A DNA stretch of 64,000 nucleotides from contig NZ_JADOVJ010000001.1 in assembly GCF_015752315.1 (NCBI RefSeq), positions 4,456,501-4,520,500 on the forward strand, written 5' to 3'. How positions within the stretch are numbered: position 1 is the stretch's first letter; each line of letters opens with the position of its first letter. Shown piece after piece: positions 55,189-64,000 of the stretch. Origin of the DNA: Nocardioides luteus. Its GTDB lineage: Bacteria; Actinomycetota; Actinomycetes; Propionibacteriales; Nocardioidaceae. The notes under the pieces were generated by a model that was given only the letters and a program-made list of their open reading frames with translations, made no database searches and had not been told where the DNA came from. The translations under genes were made by a program, and so were the position numbers.

Positions 55189-56049
55189 ATGAACCGAACC
55201 TCCCCCGTTGCCCTGACCATCGTCGTGGCAACGGCCCTTCTCTCGACCGCCTGCGGCGCGGATCCGCAGTCTGATCGACCGGCCGCCGACGGCCACACCG
55301 AGGACGCGACCGAGGTGGGTCACATCCACGGCCTCGGGGTCGATCCCGCCGACGACACCCTCTACGTCGCGACCCACTTCGGCCTCTTCCGCGTCGACGA
55401 CGCGGGCGAAGCGGAGCGTGTCGCCGACCGGTGGCAGGACACCATGGGCTTCACCGTCGTCGGTCCCGGTCACTTCCTCGGCAGCGGGCACCCCGATCTG
55501 ACCGAGGACCTCCCGCCGCACCTGGGACTGATCGAGTCCACCGACGCCGGCGAGAGCTGGACGCCGCTCGCGCTCCAGGGTGAGGCCGACTTCCACATCC
55601 TCGAGCCGGCCGGCGAGCTCCTCTATGCGTACGACGCCACCACCGGCCGCCTGCTCCGCACCGAGGACCGGAAGCAGTTCGAGGAGATCCTCACCGGCGA
55701 CCTCGTCAGCGTCGCCGCCACCGAGGAGGCCGAGCAGCTCTACGCAACCACCGGCGACGGACAGCTCGTCAGCATCGATGCGTCCACGGGCCAGGCCCAG
55801 GAGCTCGGCGGTCTGGTCACCGCGTACGTCGACATCACGGCCGACGGCGACCTCGTCGGCATCGGTCCGGACGGCGTCGTCCGGGTCAGCGACGACTGGG
55901 GCGAGAGCTGGCAGGAGGCCGGTTCCATCGGCGGCCGTCCCGCGGCCTTCACGGTCACCGAGCAGGGCTGGTACGCCGCCACGGCCGAGGAGGCGTACCG
56001 CTCGAGCGACGACGGCGAAAGCTGGGAGCGGGTGCTGTCGAGCTCCTAG
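55189..56049 (+). CDS. BNR/F510_1955-type exported lipoprotein
   Basis: 286 aa. Lipoprotein signal ending STAC22, then a beta-propeller-like protein with [23 protein letters not shown] and repeated SxDxGESW units ([33 protein letters not shown]), the Asp-box of BNR repeats. This family is common beside copper genes in actinomycetes, though annotated as glycosyl hydrolase. Its stop overlaps the stop of the convergent ATPase gene by 4 bases. Confidence 0.82.
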   Translation: MNRTSPVALTIVVATALLSTACGADPQSDRPAADGHTEDATEVGHIHGLGVDPADDTLYVATHFGLFRVDDAGEAERVADRWQDTMGFTVVGPGHFLGSGHPDLTEDLPPHLGLIESTDAGESWTPLALQGEADFHILEPAGELLYAYDATTGRLLRTEDRKQFEEILTGDLVSVAATEEAEQLYATTGDGQLVSIDASTGQAQELGGLVTAYVDITADGDLVGIGPDGVVRVSDDWGESWQEAGSIGGRPAAFTVTEQGWYAATAEEAYRSSDDGESWERVLSSS

Positions 56050-58490
56050 GAGCGGACAGGCGAATCTGCACCCGCCCGAGACGGCTCGCCTGCGGTTGCC
56101 GGGGCCGGCAACCGCAGGCGCCGCAGCAGGAGCGCATTGACCGCGACCAGGAAGCTCGAACCCGACATCGAGAGGGCCGCGATCTCCGGGCGGAGCATCA
56201 GCCCGAACGCCGGTACGAAGACGCCGGCCGCGATGGGAAGCGCGACGGCGTTGTAACCCACGGCCCAGCCCAGGTTCTGACGCATCTTGCGCAGGGTGCC
56301 GCGGCCGATGAGCAGGGCGACGGGGACGTCGAGCGGGTCGGATCGCATGAGGACGACGTCGGCCGCCTCGATGGCCACATCGGTCCCAGCCCCGACCGCG
56401 ATACCGACATCGGCCTGGACGAGCGAGGGTGAGTCGTTCACCCCGTCGCCCACCATCGCGACGACCCTGCCCTCGGCCTGCAGCTTCTCGACCTGCTCGG
56501 CCTTGTCCTGCGGCAGCACCTCGGCGATCACCGTGTCGATGCCGAGTTCCGCGGCGATCCGCTCCGCCGTGGCCCGGTTGTCGCCGGTGAGCATGACCAC
56601 GTGGATGCCGGCCTCGTGCAGAGCCGCCACGGCAGCCGTGGAGGTCTCCCGGATGGCGTCGGCGATGCCGACCACAGCGACCGCGCGGCCGTCGACGGCC
56701 ACGAAGATCGCGGTGCGCCCACCGGCGGCGATCTCGTCGCGCCGGCGACCCAGATCTGCCTCGTCGATGCCCTCGGACTCGAGCAGCCGACGGTTGCCGA
56801 CCGCGACCCGGTGCCCGTCGACCTCGGCGACGGCGCCGATACCCGTGACGTTGCGGAAGCCGGTCGCCCGCAACCTCGGGACAGCGGCCTCGTCGACGTA
56901 CCGGACGACGGCGCGGGCCAGCGGGTGCTCGGACTCGCGCTCGACGGCACCGGCCAGCGCCAGCAGCCGCGTACGGTCGATGTCGCCGAGGACGACATCG
57001 GTCACCTCCGGCTCCCCCTTGGTGAGGGTGCCGGTCTTGTCCATGACGACGGTGTCGATACGTGCCGAGGTCTCGATCGCGGTGGCGTTCTTGAACAGGA
57101 TCCCGCGCTTCGCGCCCAGACCGGAGCCGACCATGATGGCGGTCGGCGTCGCGAGCCCGAGCGCGTCGGGGCAGGTGATCACCACGACCGTGATCGCGAA
57201 CAGGAGCGCTGTCGTGACCGCGGCGCCGGTGGCCCACCAGACCAGGAAGGTGGCGGCTCCACCGATCAGCGCGACGAGCACGAGCCAGAAGGCGGCCTTG
57301 TCGGCCAGTCGCTGGCCTGGGGCCTTGGAGTTCTGCGCCTGCTGCACGAGCGCCACGATCTGCGCGAGCGCGGTGTCCGCGCCGACCTTCGCGGCACGCA
57401 CCCGCAGCGTCCCGCTCGCGTTGACGGTGGCGCCGGTGACCGCGTCGCCGGGTGCCTTGTGGATCGGCAGGCTCTCCCCTGTCACCATGGACTCGTCGAC
57501 CTCGGACTCGCCCTCCTCCACGATGCCGTCGGTGGCGATCTTCGCGCCGGGACGTACGAGCAGCAGATCTCCGACCCTGACCTCCGAGGTCGGCATGTCG
57601 ACAAATTGACCGTCCCGGATCACCGTCGCCCGGGGTGGGGCGAGGTCGAGCAGCGTACGGATGGCGTCGTTCGCTCCGCCGCGGGCGCGCATCTCGAACC
57701 AGTGGCCGAGCAGCACGAACGCCGCCAGCACCGTGGCGGCCTCGTAGAAGACCTCGCCACCGCCGGTCAGGGTGACCCCGAGGGAGTAGAGCCAGCCGGC
57801 ACCGATGGCGACCGCGACCAGCACCATCATGTCGAGCGTGCGCGCCTTGAGCGCGCGCCAGGCTCCGTCGAAGAAGATCCACGACGAGTAGAAGACGACC
57901 GGGATCGACAGGATCAGGCTGAACACGTCGTCGCGCAGCCCGAACGGCGCCGGGCCGTCGAAGCCCAGGACCTCGCGCCCGATCGGCGACCAGAGCAGGA
58001 TCGGGATCGAGAGCACCAGGGCCACCAGGAACCGGTTGCGCATGTCGGTGACCATGTCGGCCATCGACATGCCCTCGTGACCCCCGTGCCCCATCGCCTC
58101 GTGCGGCGACATCGTGGGAGCGTGCTCGTGGTCCGCATGTGCCGCGTGGTCCGCACGTGCCGCGTGGTCCCCATGGGCCGCATGGTCGCCGGGAGACGCG
58201 AGCGGGTCACAGATGTGGTCGGGCACCGACTGCCCGGAGCAGTGATAGCCGCACTCGCGGACCCAGTCGCGCAGCTGCGTCACGTCAGTACGCTCCGGAT
58301 CGAACGTGACGGTCGCCGTCTGAGCAACCGGGTTGGCCTCCACGCCGAGGACACCCGGCCGACGCCCGAGAACGGACTCGGCCACCGCCTTGCTCGATGC
58401 CCAATGGACTCCCGAGACCTCGAGGACGGCTGTCACCGCACCGTCGTGGCTGCCGGCCGGGTCACGGTGGTGCTGATGCTCGTGGTTCAT
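56046..58490 (-). CDS. copper-type P1B ATPase
   Basis: 814 aa heavy-metal exporter. Histidine-rich N-terminus (several HxxH between 100 and 140) after an HMA-like fold lacking the CxxC motif. Motifs: TGES (337-340), intramembrane [12 protein letters not shown] with CPD at 440-442 in place of CPC/CPH, phosphorylation site DKTGTLT (484-490), ESEHPLA and [10 protein letters not shown]. The His-rich tail resembles CopB types. ATG 58490 has GAAGGA upstream. A CsoR-like operator lies 38 bases before it. Confidence 0.92.
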   Translation of the reverse strand: MNHEHQHHRDPAGSHDGAVTAVLEVSGVHWASSKAVAESVLGRRPGVLGVEANPVAQTATVTFDPERTDVTQLRDWVRECGYHCSGQSVPDHICDPLASPGDHAAHGDHAARADHAAHADHEHAPTMSPHEAMGHGGHEGMSMADMVTDMRNRFLVALVLSIPILLWSPIGREVLGFDGPAPFGLRDDVFSLILSIPVVFYSSWIFFDGAWRALKARTLDMMVLVAVAIGAGWLYSLGVTLTGGGEVFYEAATVLAAFVLLGHWFEMRARGGANDAIRTLLDLAPPRATVIRDGQFVDMPTSEVRVGDLLLVRPGAKIATDGIVEEGESEVDESMVTGESLPIHKAPGDAVTGATVNASGTLRVRAAKVGADTALAQIVALVQQAQNSKAPGQRLADKAAFWLVLVALIGGAATFLVWWATGAAVTTALLFAITVVVITCPDALGLATPTAIMVGSGLGAKRGILFKNATAIETSARIDTVVMDKTGTLTKGEPEVTDVVLGDIDRTRLLALAGAVERESEHPLARAVVRYVDEAAVPRLRATGFRNVTGIGAVAEVDGHRVAVGNRRLLESEGIDEADLGRRRDEIAAGGRTAIFVAVDGRAVAVVGIADAIRETSTAAVAALHEAGIHVVMLTGDNRATAERIAAELGIDTVIAEVLPQDKAEQVEKLQAEGRVVAMVGDGVNDSPSLVQADVGIAVGAGTDVAIEAADVVLMRSDPLDVPVALLIGRGTLRKMRQNLGWAVGYNAVALPIAAGVFVPAFGLMLRPEIAALSMSGSSFLVAVNALLLRRLRLPAPATAGEPSRAGADSPVRS

Positions 58491-58527
58491 GCTGTGCCGT
58501 CCTTCACCAGTGACCATTTCCACAGCA

Positions 58528-58542
58528 TACCCCTACGGGGTA
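58528..58542. promoter_or_regulatory. CsoR-like copper operator
   Basis: TACCCCTACGGGGTA: perfect 6-bp arms around 3 bp, in the promoter of the copper ATPase. CsoR operators have this G/C-tract palindrome with TA ends. No csoR gene is visible in the window, so the repressor would be encoded elsewhere. Confidence 0.7.
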
Positions 58543-58573
58543 CCACGGCAAGGCCCGTACGTCGTTGGGGAGA

Positions 58574-58620
58574 GGGGCCTTTGGACCTCTCACAAGGTCC
58601 CTGTTGCCCTGCTGATTCCC
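58574..58620 (+). promoter_or_regulatory. shared promoter module (copy 1)
   Basis: GGGGCCTTTGGACCTC followed by AAGGTCCCTGTTGCCCTGCTG aligns base by base with 61649-61695 upstream of the multicopper oxidase. The GGxCCTTxGACC core looks like the dyad bound by DevR/OsdR-type (LuxR-family) response regulators, but that assignment is inferred. Confidence 0.5.
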
Positions 58621-58669
58621 CAGCCCGCTCGTGAAGATGGAGAGGAGTTCCGCCGAGAGGAGCACAGCC

Positions 58670-59113
58670 ATGCCGTGGATCACGACCGGCGCCAGCCGCG
58701 TCGGCCCTTCGAATGCCGGGCGGCGTGCCGTCGATGACGCCCGACCGGAGCCTGCGAGCCGATGGGGTGCGGTTCGCGACACCGTCGGCGCGGTGACCGG
58801 CACAGTCCTGGGGATCGCTCCCCACGTCCTGCACCACATCGGACTCCTTGCGGGGGCGGCGCTGATCACCGGCTCCACGGGCAACGCTCTGTTCTACGCG
58901 ATCGGCCTGCTGCTCTCGGTGCCGATGCTGCGGCGCCTCCACCGGCGGTTCCAGTCGCTGTGGGGGCCGACGATCGCGGTCGCCGTGTTCACCGGTCTGT
59001 TCTCCCTGTCGGCCTTCGTGATCGGACCGGCGATCTCCGGCAACAGCGACACCCCGCCGCCCTCGAGCCCGACGGACCACGGCCCGGGTTCTACGGACGA
59101 GCACGGCCACTGA
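58670..59113 (+). CDS. small membrane protein (147 aa)
   Basis: GAGAGGAG lies seven bases before ATG 58670. A soluble N-terminus (1-45) precedes about three hydrophobic segments (TVGAVTGTVLGIAPHVLHHIG, LLAGAALITGS..., TIAVAVFTGLFSLSAFVIG); the C-terminus is Pro/Ser-rich and ends DEHGH. Histidines around the first helix could bind metal. No family is named with confidence. Its last 23 bases overlap the end of the convergent ABC permease. Confidence 0.7.
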   Translation: MPWITTGASRVGPSNAGRRAVDDARPEPASRWGAVRDTVGAVTGTVLGIAPHVLHHIGLLAGAALITGSTGNALFYAIGLLLSVPMLRRLHRRFQSLWGPTIAVAVFTGLFSLSAFVIGPAISGNSDTPPPSSPTDHGPGSTDEHGH

Positions 59114-60623
59114 ACGCGAGCGCTGCCCAGGAGGTCGGGCCCGCACTGGTCCGCCACCACAACAGACTGCTGAGTGCGGCGAGCGCGAGCAGCCAGGCGA
59201 CCGCGTACAGCAGCGGCACCACCTCATCGAACGAGGCGGTGAGCGCGCCGTCGAGGACGAGCCGTGTGCCTCCGTACGCCGGCAGCCATCTCGCCCACGC
59301 GTCCGGCTGGGCACTCAGCATCGGGCTCTGGGAGATTCCTACGTCCAGGAACGGCACCAGGAAGGCGAGGAACACTCCGCTCACCCGACCGAAGAGCGGT
59401 CCGACGAGTACCCCGACAAGGGCGTAGGTGGCGGCGACCAGCACGTTCCCCAGGGCGTAGACGGGCCAGTGTGCCGGGGAGAAGACCGCCGCTGTGACGG
59501 CGAGCGACACCGCTGCCGCGACCAGCACCGCGGCACCGATCGTGGTCAGCCGGACCGCCAGGAGGACTCCCGGACGCAGCCCTGCCAGGCACAGCCTTCG
59601 ATCGGTGTCGCCCGTGGCGAGGACCGTGAACAGGCCGACCAGCATGGCCAGTGACGCGACGGCGATGGGAGCCATCGTTCCCGCATGGATCTCGGCCGGG
59701 TCGAACATCCTCACCGCCAGCCGACCGCTCTCACGCACCGCGATCCCGGTGTGTCCGTGCGGCGTGATGACGTCGGAGAGCACGATGAACACGGCGGGCA
59801 CGACCGCCAGCAGCACCCACATGGCCGGGTTGCGTACCAGCTCCCGCATGCCCGTGCCGAGGCCCCGGCGGTACTGGTCGCTGCGGGATCCGGCTGCGTG
59901 CCTGCTCCGGCGGCTGCCGCGGCCGACAGCCGAGGTGCGGGCGATGAGCAACGCCGAGCCGCCCAGCGATGCGGCCACCCACGCGACGCTGATGCCCACG
60001 TCGCCGAGCCAGGCCGCGTGCCCCGAGGGTGTGTCGGCAAGCCACAGCGAGATGAAGTGGGTGGGCAGCACACGGGTGACCGGACTCTCGCTCGAGGACA
60101 GGGTCGGCCCGAAGAACACGTCGAGGATCCACACGAAGAGCACGACGACCGTGCCGTTCACCGGGTCGCGGGCGATGCTGCCGACGGCGGCGCCGATGCC
60201 GAGGTAGACCAGCGCGAACATGGTGGTGCCGATGATCAGCCGGACCGGGTGGTCCAAGGGCTGCCGCAGCGCCAGCACGGTCAACGAGACGGCAGTCGCG
60301 GCCACTGCCAGGAACGTGCCCGTCACGAGCCGGGCCGTGACGAGCGCGAGCGACCGAGCTCCGCACAACAGCAGCCGACGGTCGGTGTCGCGGGCGGCCG
60401 AGACCTGGAAGTACATGGCCACCGCCGCGAGAAATCCGGCCGCCCACCCCGCCGTGGCCTGCTCCAACGCCGTGCCGTCACCGCCGAGGAGCCGCGCCGC
60501 GTCCGCGAGCGAGTCCGCGGCGACGAGGACGAAGACGACCGGGACCAGCACCAGCACGATCAGGTTGGTGGAGTTCCTCGCGTAGTCACGCAGGAAGCCG
60601 CGCGCGAGAGTCCACCAGGTCAC
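59091..60623 (-). CDS. ABC-2-type transporter permease
   Basis: 510 aa, about 12 hydrophobic segments in two similar halves: each has a DTDRRL motif followed by a long helix (AARDTDRRLLLCGARSLALV and ATGDTDRRLCLAGLRPGVLL), so it is an internal duplication giving a complete permease in one chain. Coupled to the ATPase gene upstream. Substrate unknown; location in the copper cluster suggests metal or redox stress. Similar NosFY-type ABC pairs accompany copper oxidases. Confidence 0.82.
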   Translation of the reverse strand: MTWWTLARGFLRDYARNSTNLIVLVLVPVVFVLVAADSLADAARLLGGDGTALEQATAGWAAGFLAAVAMYFQVSAARDTDRRLLLCGARSLALVTARLVTGTFLAVAATAVSLTVLALRQPLDHPVRLIIGTTMFALVYLGIGAAVGSIARDPVNGTVVVLFVWILDVFFGPTLSSSESPVTRVLPTHFISLWLADTPSGHAAWLGDVGISVAWVAASLGGSALLIARTSAVGRGSRRSRHAAGSRSDQYRRGLGTGMRELVRNPAMWVLLAVVPAVFIVLSDVITPHGHTGIAVRESGRLAVRMFDPAEIHAGTMAPIAVASLAMLVGLFTVLATGDTDRRLCLAGLRPGVLLAVRLTTIGAAVLVAAAVSLAVTAAVFSPAHWPVYALGNVLVAATYALVGVLVGPLFGRVSGVFLAFLVPFLDVGISQSPMLSAQPDAWARWLPAYGGTRLVLDGALTASFDEVVPLLYAVAWLLALAALSSLLWWRTSAGPTSWAALAFSGRARP

Positions 60624-61297
60624 CGCGGGACCGCCTTTCCGTCGCGGATCTCCACGATCCGGTCGAAGCGGTCCTCGTCGACGACGAAGTGGCTCACGAT
60701 CAGGGCGCTGCGGCCCGCGGCCCGACGCTCGGCGACCAGGTCCCAGAACTTGAGGTACGTGTCGAAGTCGAATCCCGCATAAGGCTCATCCAGCAACAGC
60801 ACCTCGGGATCGGCCAGAAGAGCCAGGGAGAGGTTGAGCTTGGCCAGCGTGCCACCGGACAGCTCATCGGCTCGTACGTCGGCGTAGCGTGCAAAGCCCA
60901 AGGTCTCGTACAGGCCCTCGGCCGAGGTACGGGCCCGCGCGGAGGTGAGCCCGTAGGCGGCGCCGAACAGCTCGACGTGGTCGTCGCAGGTCAGCCGCCC
61001 GTACACCTGAGGGACCTGGGGGCAGTATCCGATGCGCCCCTCGTGGGTCACCGTTCCCTCGTCCTGGGCCAGGGCCCCGACCAGGATCTTCATCATGGTG
61101 GACTTTCCTGATCCGTTCTCGCCGACGAGGCCCACCACCTCGCCCGCACCGAGCTCCAGATCGATCCCCCGCAGCACCGGGTGCCGGCGCCGCCGAGGCC
61201 ACCAGCCTCGACGGAACGACTTCACGATCCCCGCGGCGACGAGCACGTTCCTCACCGCTACGGGCTCGAGCATCACGTCAAGGTCCGCGGTGCTCAT
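60620..61297 (-). CDS. ABC transporter ATP-binding protein
   Basis: 225 aa. Walker A GLVGENGSGKSTMMKIL, Q-loop YCPQVPQVYGRL, signature LSGGTLAKLNLSLAL, Walker B VLLLDEPYAGFD and the switch His in LIVSHFVVDE. The stop overlaps the permease start (ATGA), forming a two-gene exporter. An N-terminal extension of about 40 residues precedes the usual start of the domain. Confidence 0.93.
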   Translation of the reverse strand: MSTADLDVMLEPVAVRNVLVAAGIVKSFRRGWWPRRRRHPVLRGIDLELGAGEVVGLVGENGSGKSTMMKILVGALAQDEGTVTHEGRIGYCPQVPQVYGRLTCDDHVELFGAAYGLTSARARTSAEGLYETLGFARYADVRADELSGGTLAKLNLSLALLADPEVLLLDEPYAGFDFDTYLKFWDLVAERRAAGRSALIVSHFVVDEDRFDRIVEIRDGKAVPR

Positions 61298-61304
61298 CGT
61301 TCGC

Positions 61305-61520
61305 CTAGCGGTGTGAGCGCGGGTCGCGCCGATGGTCGGCGTCGTGATGCTCGCTTCCTCCGCCGCCCTGCATGCCCTTCATCATGAAGATCATCATCAG
61401 CGGGCAGAGCAGAAGGACGGCGATCACAGCAAGGGACCCGAAGGGTACGCCGGCCCACAGAGCCCCCACGAAAGCGATTGCTGCCGCGACGGCGAACAGG
61501 CCCAGGTTCGAGGTCTTCAT
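61305..61520 (-). CDS. DUF2933-family small membrane protein
   Basis: 71 aa with two hydrophobic helices (about 8-22 and 27-50), MMIFMMKGMQGGGG and a His/Asp-rich tail (SEHHDADHRRD). DUF2933 proteins of this shape are typical of heavy-metal resistance clusters. It precedes the ABC genes by seven bases and is likely the first gene of their transcript. Confidence 0.8.
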   Translation of the reverse strand: MKTSNLGLFAVAAAIAFVGALWAGVPFGSLAVIAVLLLCPLMMIFMMKGMQGGGGSEHHDADHRRDPRSHR

Positions 61521-61648
61521 CGGTCTTCTCCTCAGCGTCCGGCGGTCGAGCCGCCTGACCTCAGCCTGGCCCTGCACACCGTCCGCGGCGAGGGCAGTTG
61601 GGCGACGGCCCGGGGGCAGTTGGTCCCGGGCGAAGGTCCTCGGTGCGA

Positions 61649-61695
61649 GCGGTCCTTCGACCCCGGGCGAGGTTCCTGCTGCCCTGCTGCTCCCC
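61649..61695 (+). promoter_or_regulatory. shared promoter module (copy 2)
   Basis: GCGGTCCTTCGACCCC then AGGTTCCTGCTGCCCTGCTG, aligning over 47 bases with the module at 58574-58620. It lies about 65 bases upstream of the multicopper oxidase start, whose ribosome site GAGAGGAG also matches that of the 58670 gene. Confidence 0.5.
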
Positions 61696-61760
61696 TCTCG
61701 TCGCTTGTGACGATGACGCGGAGGGCTGGGCCGAGAGGACGTGCCGAGAGGAGCAGAGTC

Positions 61761-63236
61761 ATGTGGCAGGACCCTGAGATCGGGCGCCGGGCTGTCGTGC
61801 GCGGCGCTCTCGGAGTCCTGGCGGCCGGGGCCCTGGGCTCGTGCGGCGGCTCCGGCAGTCCAGGCACGTCCCGACCCGTCGGACCGCACTCCGACGCGGT
61901 CCGTGCAGCCGAGCGGTTGCGCCGTACGTCGGGGCAGCGTGTCGTGACCCGGAGCATCACCGCTCGACCCGGATCCGTCGACCTGGGCGGCAGGACGGTG
62001 TCGACCTGGACGTACGACGACGCCCTACCCGGGCCCGAGCTGCGGACGAGGGCCGGTGACCTGCTGCGGGTCGAGCTCACCAACGACCTCCCCGACGAGA
62101 CGAGCATCCATTGGCACGGGCTGGCGTTGAGCAACGACATGGACGGCGTGCCGGGCCTGACCCAGGACCCGATCAGCGCCGGATCGAGGTTCGTCTACGA
62201 GTTCACCACCGCCGACCCCGGGACGTACTTCTTCCACCCGCACACCGGGGTCCAGCTCGATCGTGGCCTGTACGGCGTGCTGATCGTCGACGACCCCGCC
62301 GAGCCGGGTGACTACGACCAGGAGTGGGTCGTCGTCCTCGACGACTGGATCGACGGCACCGGACAGACACCCGACGATGTGCTGGAGCGCCTGGCATCGA
62401 GCACGGGGCACGGCGGGATGATGGACCGGACGATGCAGTCGGAACTGCTGGGAAGCGCCGGAGACGTCGACTACCCGCTCTACCTGATCAACGGACGCAC
62501 CCCTCGCGCGCCGGTGACCTTGACCGGTCGCCCCGGGCAGCGGGCCCGGGTCCGGATCGTCAACGCCGGCTCCGACACCGCCTTCCGGGTCGCTCTCGGC
62601 GGCCATCGGCTGACGGTCACCCACTCGGACGGGTTTCCGGTGAGACCGGTCGTCACCGATGCCCTGCTGATCGGCATGGGCGAGCGGTACGACGTGATCG
62701 TCGATCTCGCTGACGGGGTGTTCCCGCTGGTCGCGCAGGCTGAGGGCAAGTCCGGTGTGGGGCTGGCGCTCGTGCGCACCGGCGCAGGCGCCGCGCCAAC
62801 GGTGGGGACGACTGTTCGCGAGCTCGACCGGCAGGTCCTGCTGGGCACCGATCTGGCCGCGGCGGACGGTGTGCGGCTCGGTTCGCGGAGCATCGACAGA
62901 AAACTGGACGCCGTGCTCGGCGGCGGGATGATGTCCTACCGGTGGACGATCAACGGTGCCGCGTTCCCCGACGCCGATCCGCTGGAGGTGGCGCAGGGCG
63001 AACGGGTCAGCCTCCGCGTACGGAACACCTCGATGATGTTCCACCCGATGCATCTGCACGGCCACACCTTCGCGCTAACGGGGAGCGGCGTCCGCAAGGA
63101 CACGGTGGTCGTGCGCCCCCATCAGAGCCTCGAGGTCGATCTCCAGGCCGACAACCCCGGCCAGTGGGCACTGCACTGCCACAACGTCTACCACGCCGAG
63201 ACCGGCATGATGACCGTGCTCTCCTACCGGCGGTGA
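61761..63236 (+). CDS. multicopper oxidase
   Basis: 491 aa, exported. The N-terminus has a Tat-type twin arginine (GRRAVVRGALG) and a lipobox-like GSC28. Type 1/2/3 copper ligands are complete: HWHG (117-120), HPH (159-161), HPMHLHGH (428-435) and HCHNVYHAETGM (472-483). It likely oxidises Cu(I) or metal ions outside the membrane (CueO/CopA-like) as part of the copper cluster. Confidence 0.94.
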   Translation: MWQDPEIGRRAVVRGALGVLAAGALGSCGGSGSPGTSRPVGPHSDAVRAAERLRRTSGQRVVTRSITARPGSVDLGGRTVSTWTYDDALPGPELRTRAGDLLRVELTNDLPDETSIHWHGLALSNDMDGVPGLTQDPISAGSRFVYEFTTADPGTYFFHPHTGVQLDRGLYGVLIVDDPAEPGDYDQEWVVVLDDWIDGTGQTPDDVLERLASSTGHGGMMDRTMQSELLGSAGDVDYPLYLINGRTPRAPVTLTGRPGQRARVRIVNAGSDTAFRVALGGHRLTVTHSDGFPVRPVVTDALLIGMGERYDVIVDLADGVFPLVAQAEGKSGVGLALVRTGAGAAPTVGTTVRELDRQVLLGTDLAAADGVRLGSRSIDRKLDAVLGGGMMSYRWTINGAAFPDADPLEVAQGERVSLRVRNTSMMFHPMHLHGHTFALTGSGVRKDTVVVRPHQSLEVDLQADNPGQWALHCHNVYHAETGMMTVLSYRR

Positions 63237-63264
63237 CCCGGCTCGCGCGGGGCACGGGCCGAGG

Positions 63265-63828
63265 TCACAGGGCGCCGACGGCGCGGAGGACGAACTCCTC
63301 GATCCGCTCGGCCGGCAGGTGGCGGGTGCCGAGGACGGCGTGGACGAGGGCGAGGGTGGCGTCGACGTCGGTGACGACGAAGTTGCCCCGGTCGGCGCCC
63401 TGCTCGAGGATCTCGGCGAGGACCTGCTCGACGGCCACGATGTGCTCGCGGATCTCCTGGCGGGCCTCCTCCGGGAGCCCGCCGTAGACCTGGGGTCCGA
63501 AGCCCATGTGGAACTTCTCGCCCAGCGCGAGGTGGTTGCGTACGTAGATCCGCAGCCGCTCCGCCGGATGCTCACTCGCCGCGAGCTGTGCCTGGAGGGA
63601 AGCGACGTACTCCGAGGTCTCGTGGGTCGCGAACGCGACCATCACCGCATCGCGGTCCTTGAAGTGGTGGTAGATCGCGGTGCGCCCGATGTCGGCGCGC
63701 TGGGCCAGCTTCGACATGGTGACGGCGTCATAGCTGCCCTCGGCCATCAGCTCCGCGAACGCCTCGAAGATCCGCTCGCGCACCAGCCTGCGGTGCTCGG
63801 CGACGTTCTCGGCGGCGATACGGGGCAC
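63265..63828 (-). CDS. TetR-family regulator
   Basis: 187 aa. The N-terminal helix-turn-helix (MSKLAQRADIGRTAIYHHFKDRDAVMVAF) is of TetR type; the C-terminal helices hold a ligand pocket. It lies 16 bases after the stop of the haem oxygenase gene on the same strand and may control it, which is inferred. Confidence 0.92.
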   Translation of the reverse strand: MPRIAAENVAEHRRLVRERIFEAFAELMAEGSYDAVTMSKLAQRADIGRTAIYHHFKDRDAVMVAFATHETSEYVASLQAQLAASEHPAERLRIYVRNHLALGEKFHMGFGPQVYGGLPEEARQEIREHIVAVEQVLAEILEQGADRGNFVVTDVDATLALVHAVLGTRHLPAERIEEFVLRAVGAL

Positions 63829-63844
63829 GAGAACGAACCCTAGT

Positions 63845-64000
63845 TCACGTGCGATAGGTGTCGAGGCGAGCGCCGAGCTCCTCGAAGAGCGCCTGGTTGA
63901 GACCGAAGGCGACCTGGACCTCCTCGACGATGCGCATCTTCTCCGCAGGGTCGAGGTCCAGGGCGTCGAGGCGGGCGCGGTAGCCGTCCTTGTAGGGCTT
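63845..64000 (-). CDS. haem oxygenase, C-terminal fragment (cut by window end)
   Basis: The last ~50 codons are visible: GYRARLDALDLDPAEKMRIV, then AFGLNQALFEELGARL and the stop. This matches the conserved C-terminal helices of biliverdin-producing haem oxygenase (HmuO-like), which releases iron from haem. The start and catalytic His lie outside the window, so identity rests on this end only. Confidence 0.75.
   Translation of the reverse strand, partial: KPYKDGYRARLDALDLDPAEKMRIVEEVQVAFGLNQALFEELGARLDTYRT

Noticed and set aside
54256..57882. Minus-strand frame of 1208 codons through the copper genes
   Set aside because: It crosses DUF305 and BNR genes antisense and overlaps the ATPase in another frame; no domain is readable.
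56046..58490. Copper ATPase as a pseudogene because of the CPD motif
   Set aside because: Frame is full length and all other P-type motifs are intact; CPD is treated as a natural variant.

Overview
The window is high-GC DNA with GTG starts, ATGA-overlapped operons, a WhiB-like protein and a SARP/AfsR regulator. This points to an actinomycete, most likely the Nocardioides group; that is inferred from gene content and style, because no rRNA is present.

Layout. 1-10046 is potassium uptake: an APC-type permease (cut by the window start), then kdpFABC with the kdpD/kdpE sensor-regulator pair, all on the minus strand, plus a separate two-gene small-protein unit. Paired TGAC half-sites spaced 11 bp lie before kdpF and before the small-protein unit, and a weaker version lies before the permease. 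They look like one KdpE-type regulon. 10054-17615 holds a CorA magnesium channel with a leader peptide, a DUF389 membrane protein, a thioesterase/thiolase pair, a MarR regulator, an MFS exporter and two arrays of a 32-bp palindromic repeat. 17626-29317 holds housekeeping and envelope genes: EttA, SSB, two dynamin-like GTPases with a PrsW protease, an aminopeptidase P, a cell-wall amidase and a repeat-rich zinc-ribbon membrane protein. 29543-40251 has tRNA-Arg(TCT), a YczE/YczR pair, an acyl-CoA ligase, a SARP regulator, a lipoprotein, MmcQ, two winged-helix regulators, an FAD oxidoreductase and tRNA-Lys(CTT).

40216-53058 is an actinomycete integrative and conjugative element (AICE) inserted in the 3' end of tRNA-Lys, bounded by a perfect 37-bp direct repeat. 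Its backbone (integrase, excisionase, RepSA-like initiator, WhiB-like protein, TraB/FtsK translocase, two small proteins) is one overlapped operon. A GntR repressor probably controls it through palindromic operators. Its right half carries AT-richer cargo that looks like anti-phage defence: a DUF1152 protein, an uncharacterised PD-(D/E)XK-like protein, a HEPN RNase plus DUF262 pair, and an EVE-like/Mrr-like fusion typical of modified-DNA restriction.

53346-64000 is again chromosomal: a TPR-like protein, then a copper-handling cluster (DUF6153-like protein, DUF305 lipoprotein, BNR-like lipoprotein, P1B-type ATPase behind a CsoR-like operator, ABC-2 exporter, DUF2933 protein, multicopper oxidase), a TetR regulator and the end of a haem oxygenase gene.

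Functions are read from recognisable motifs and neighbourhood only; no database search was possible.
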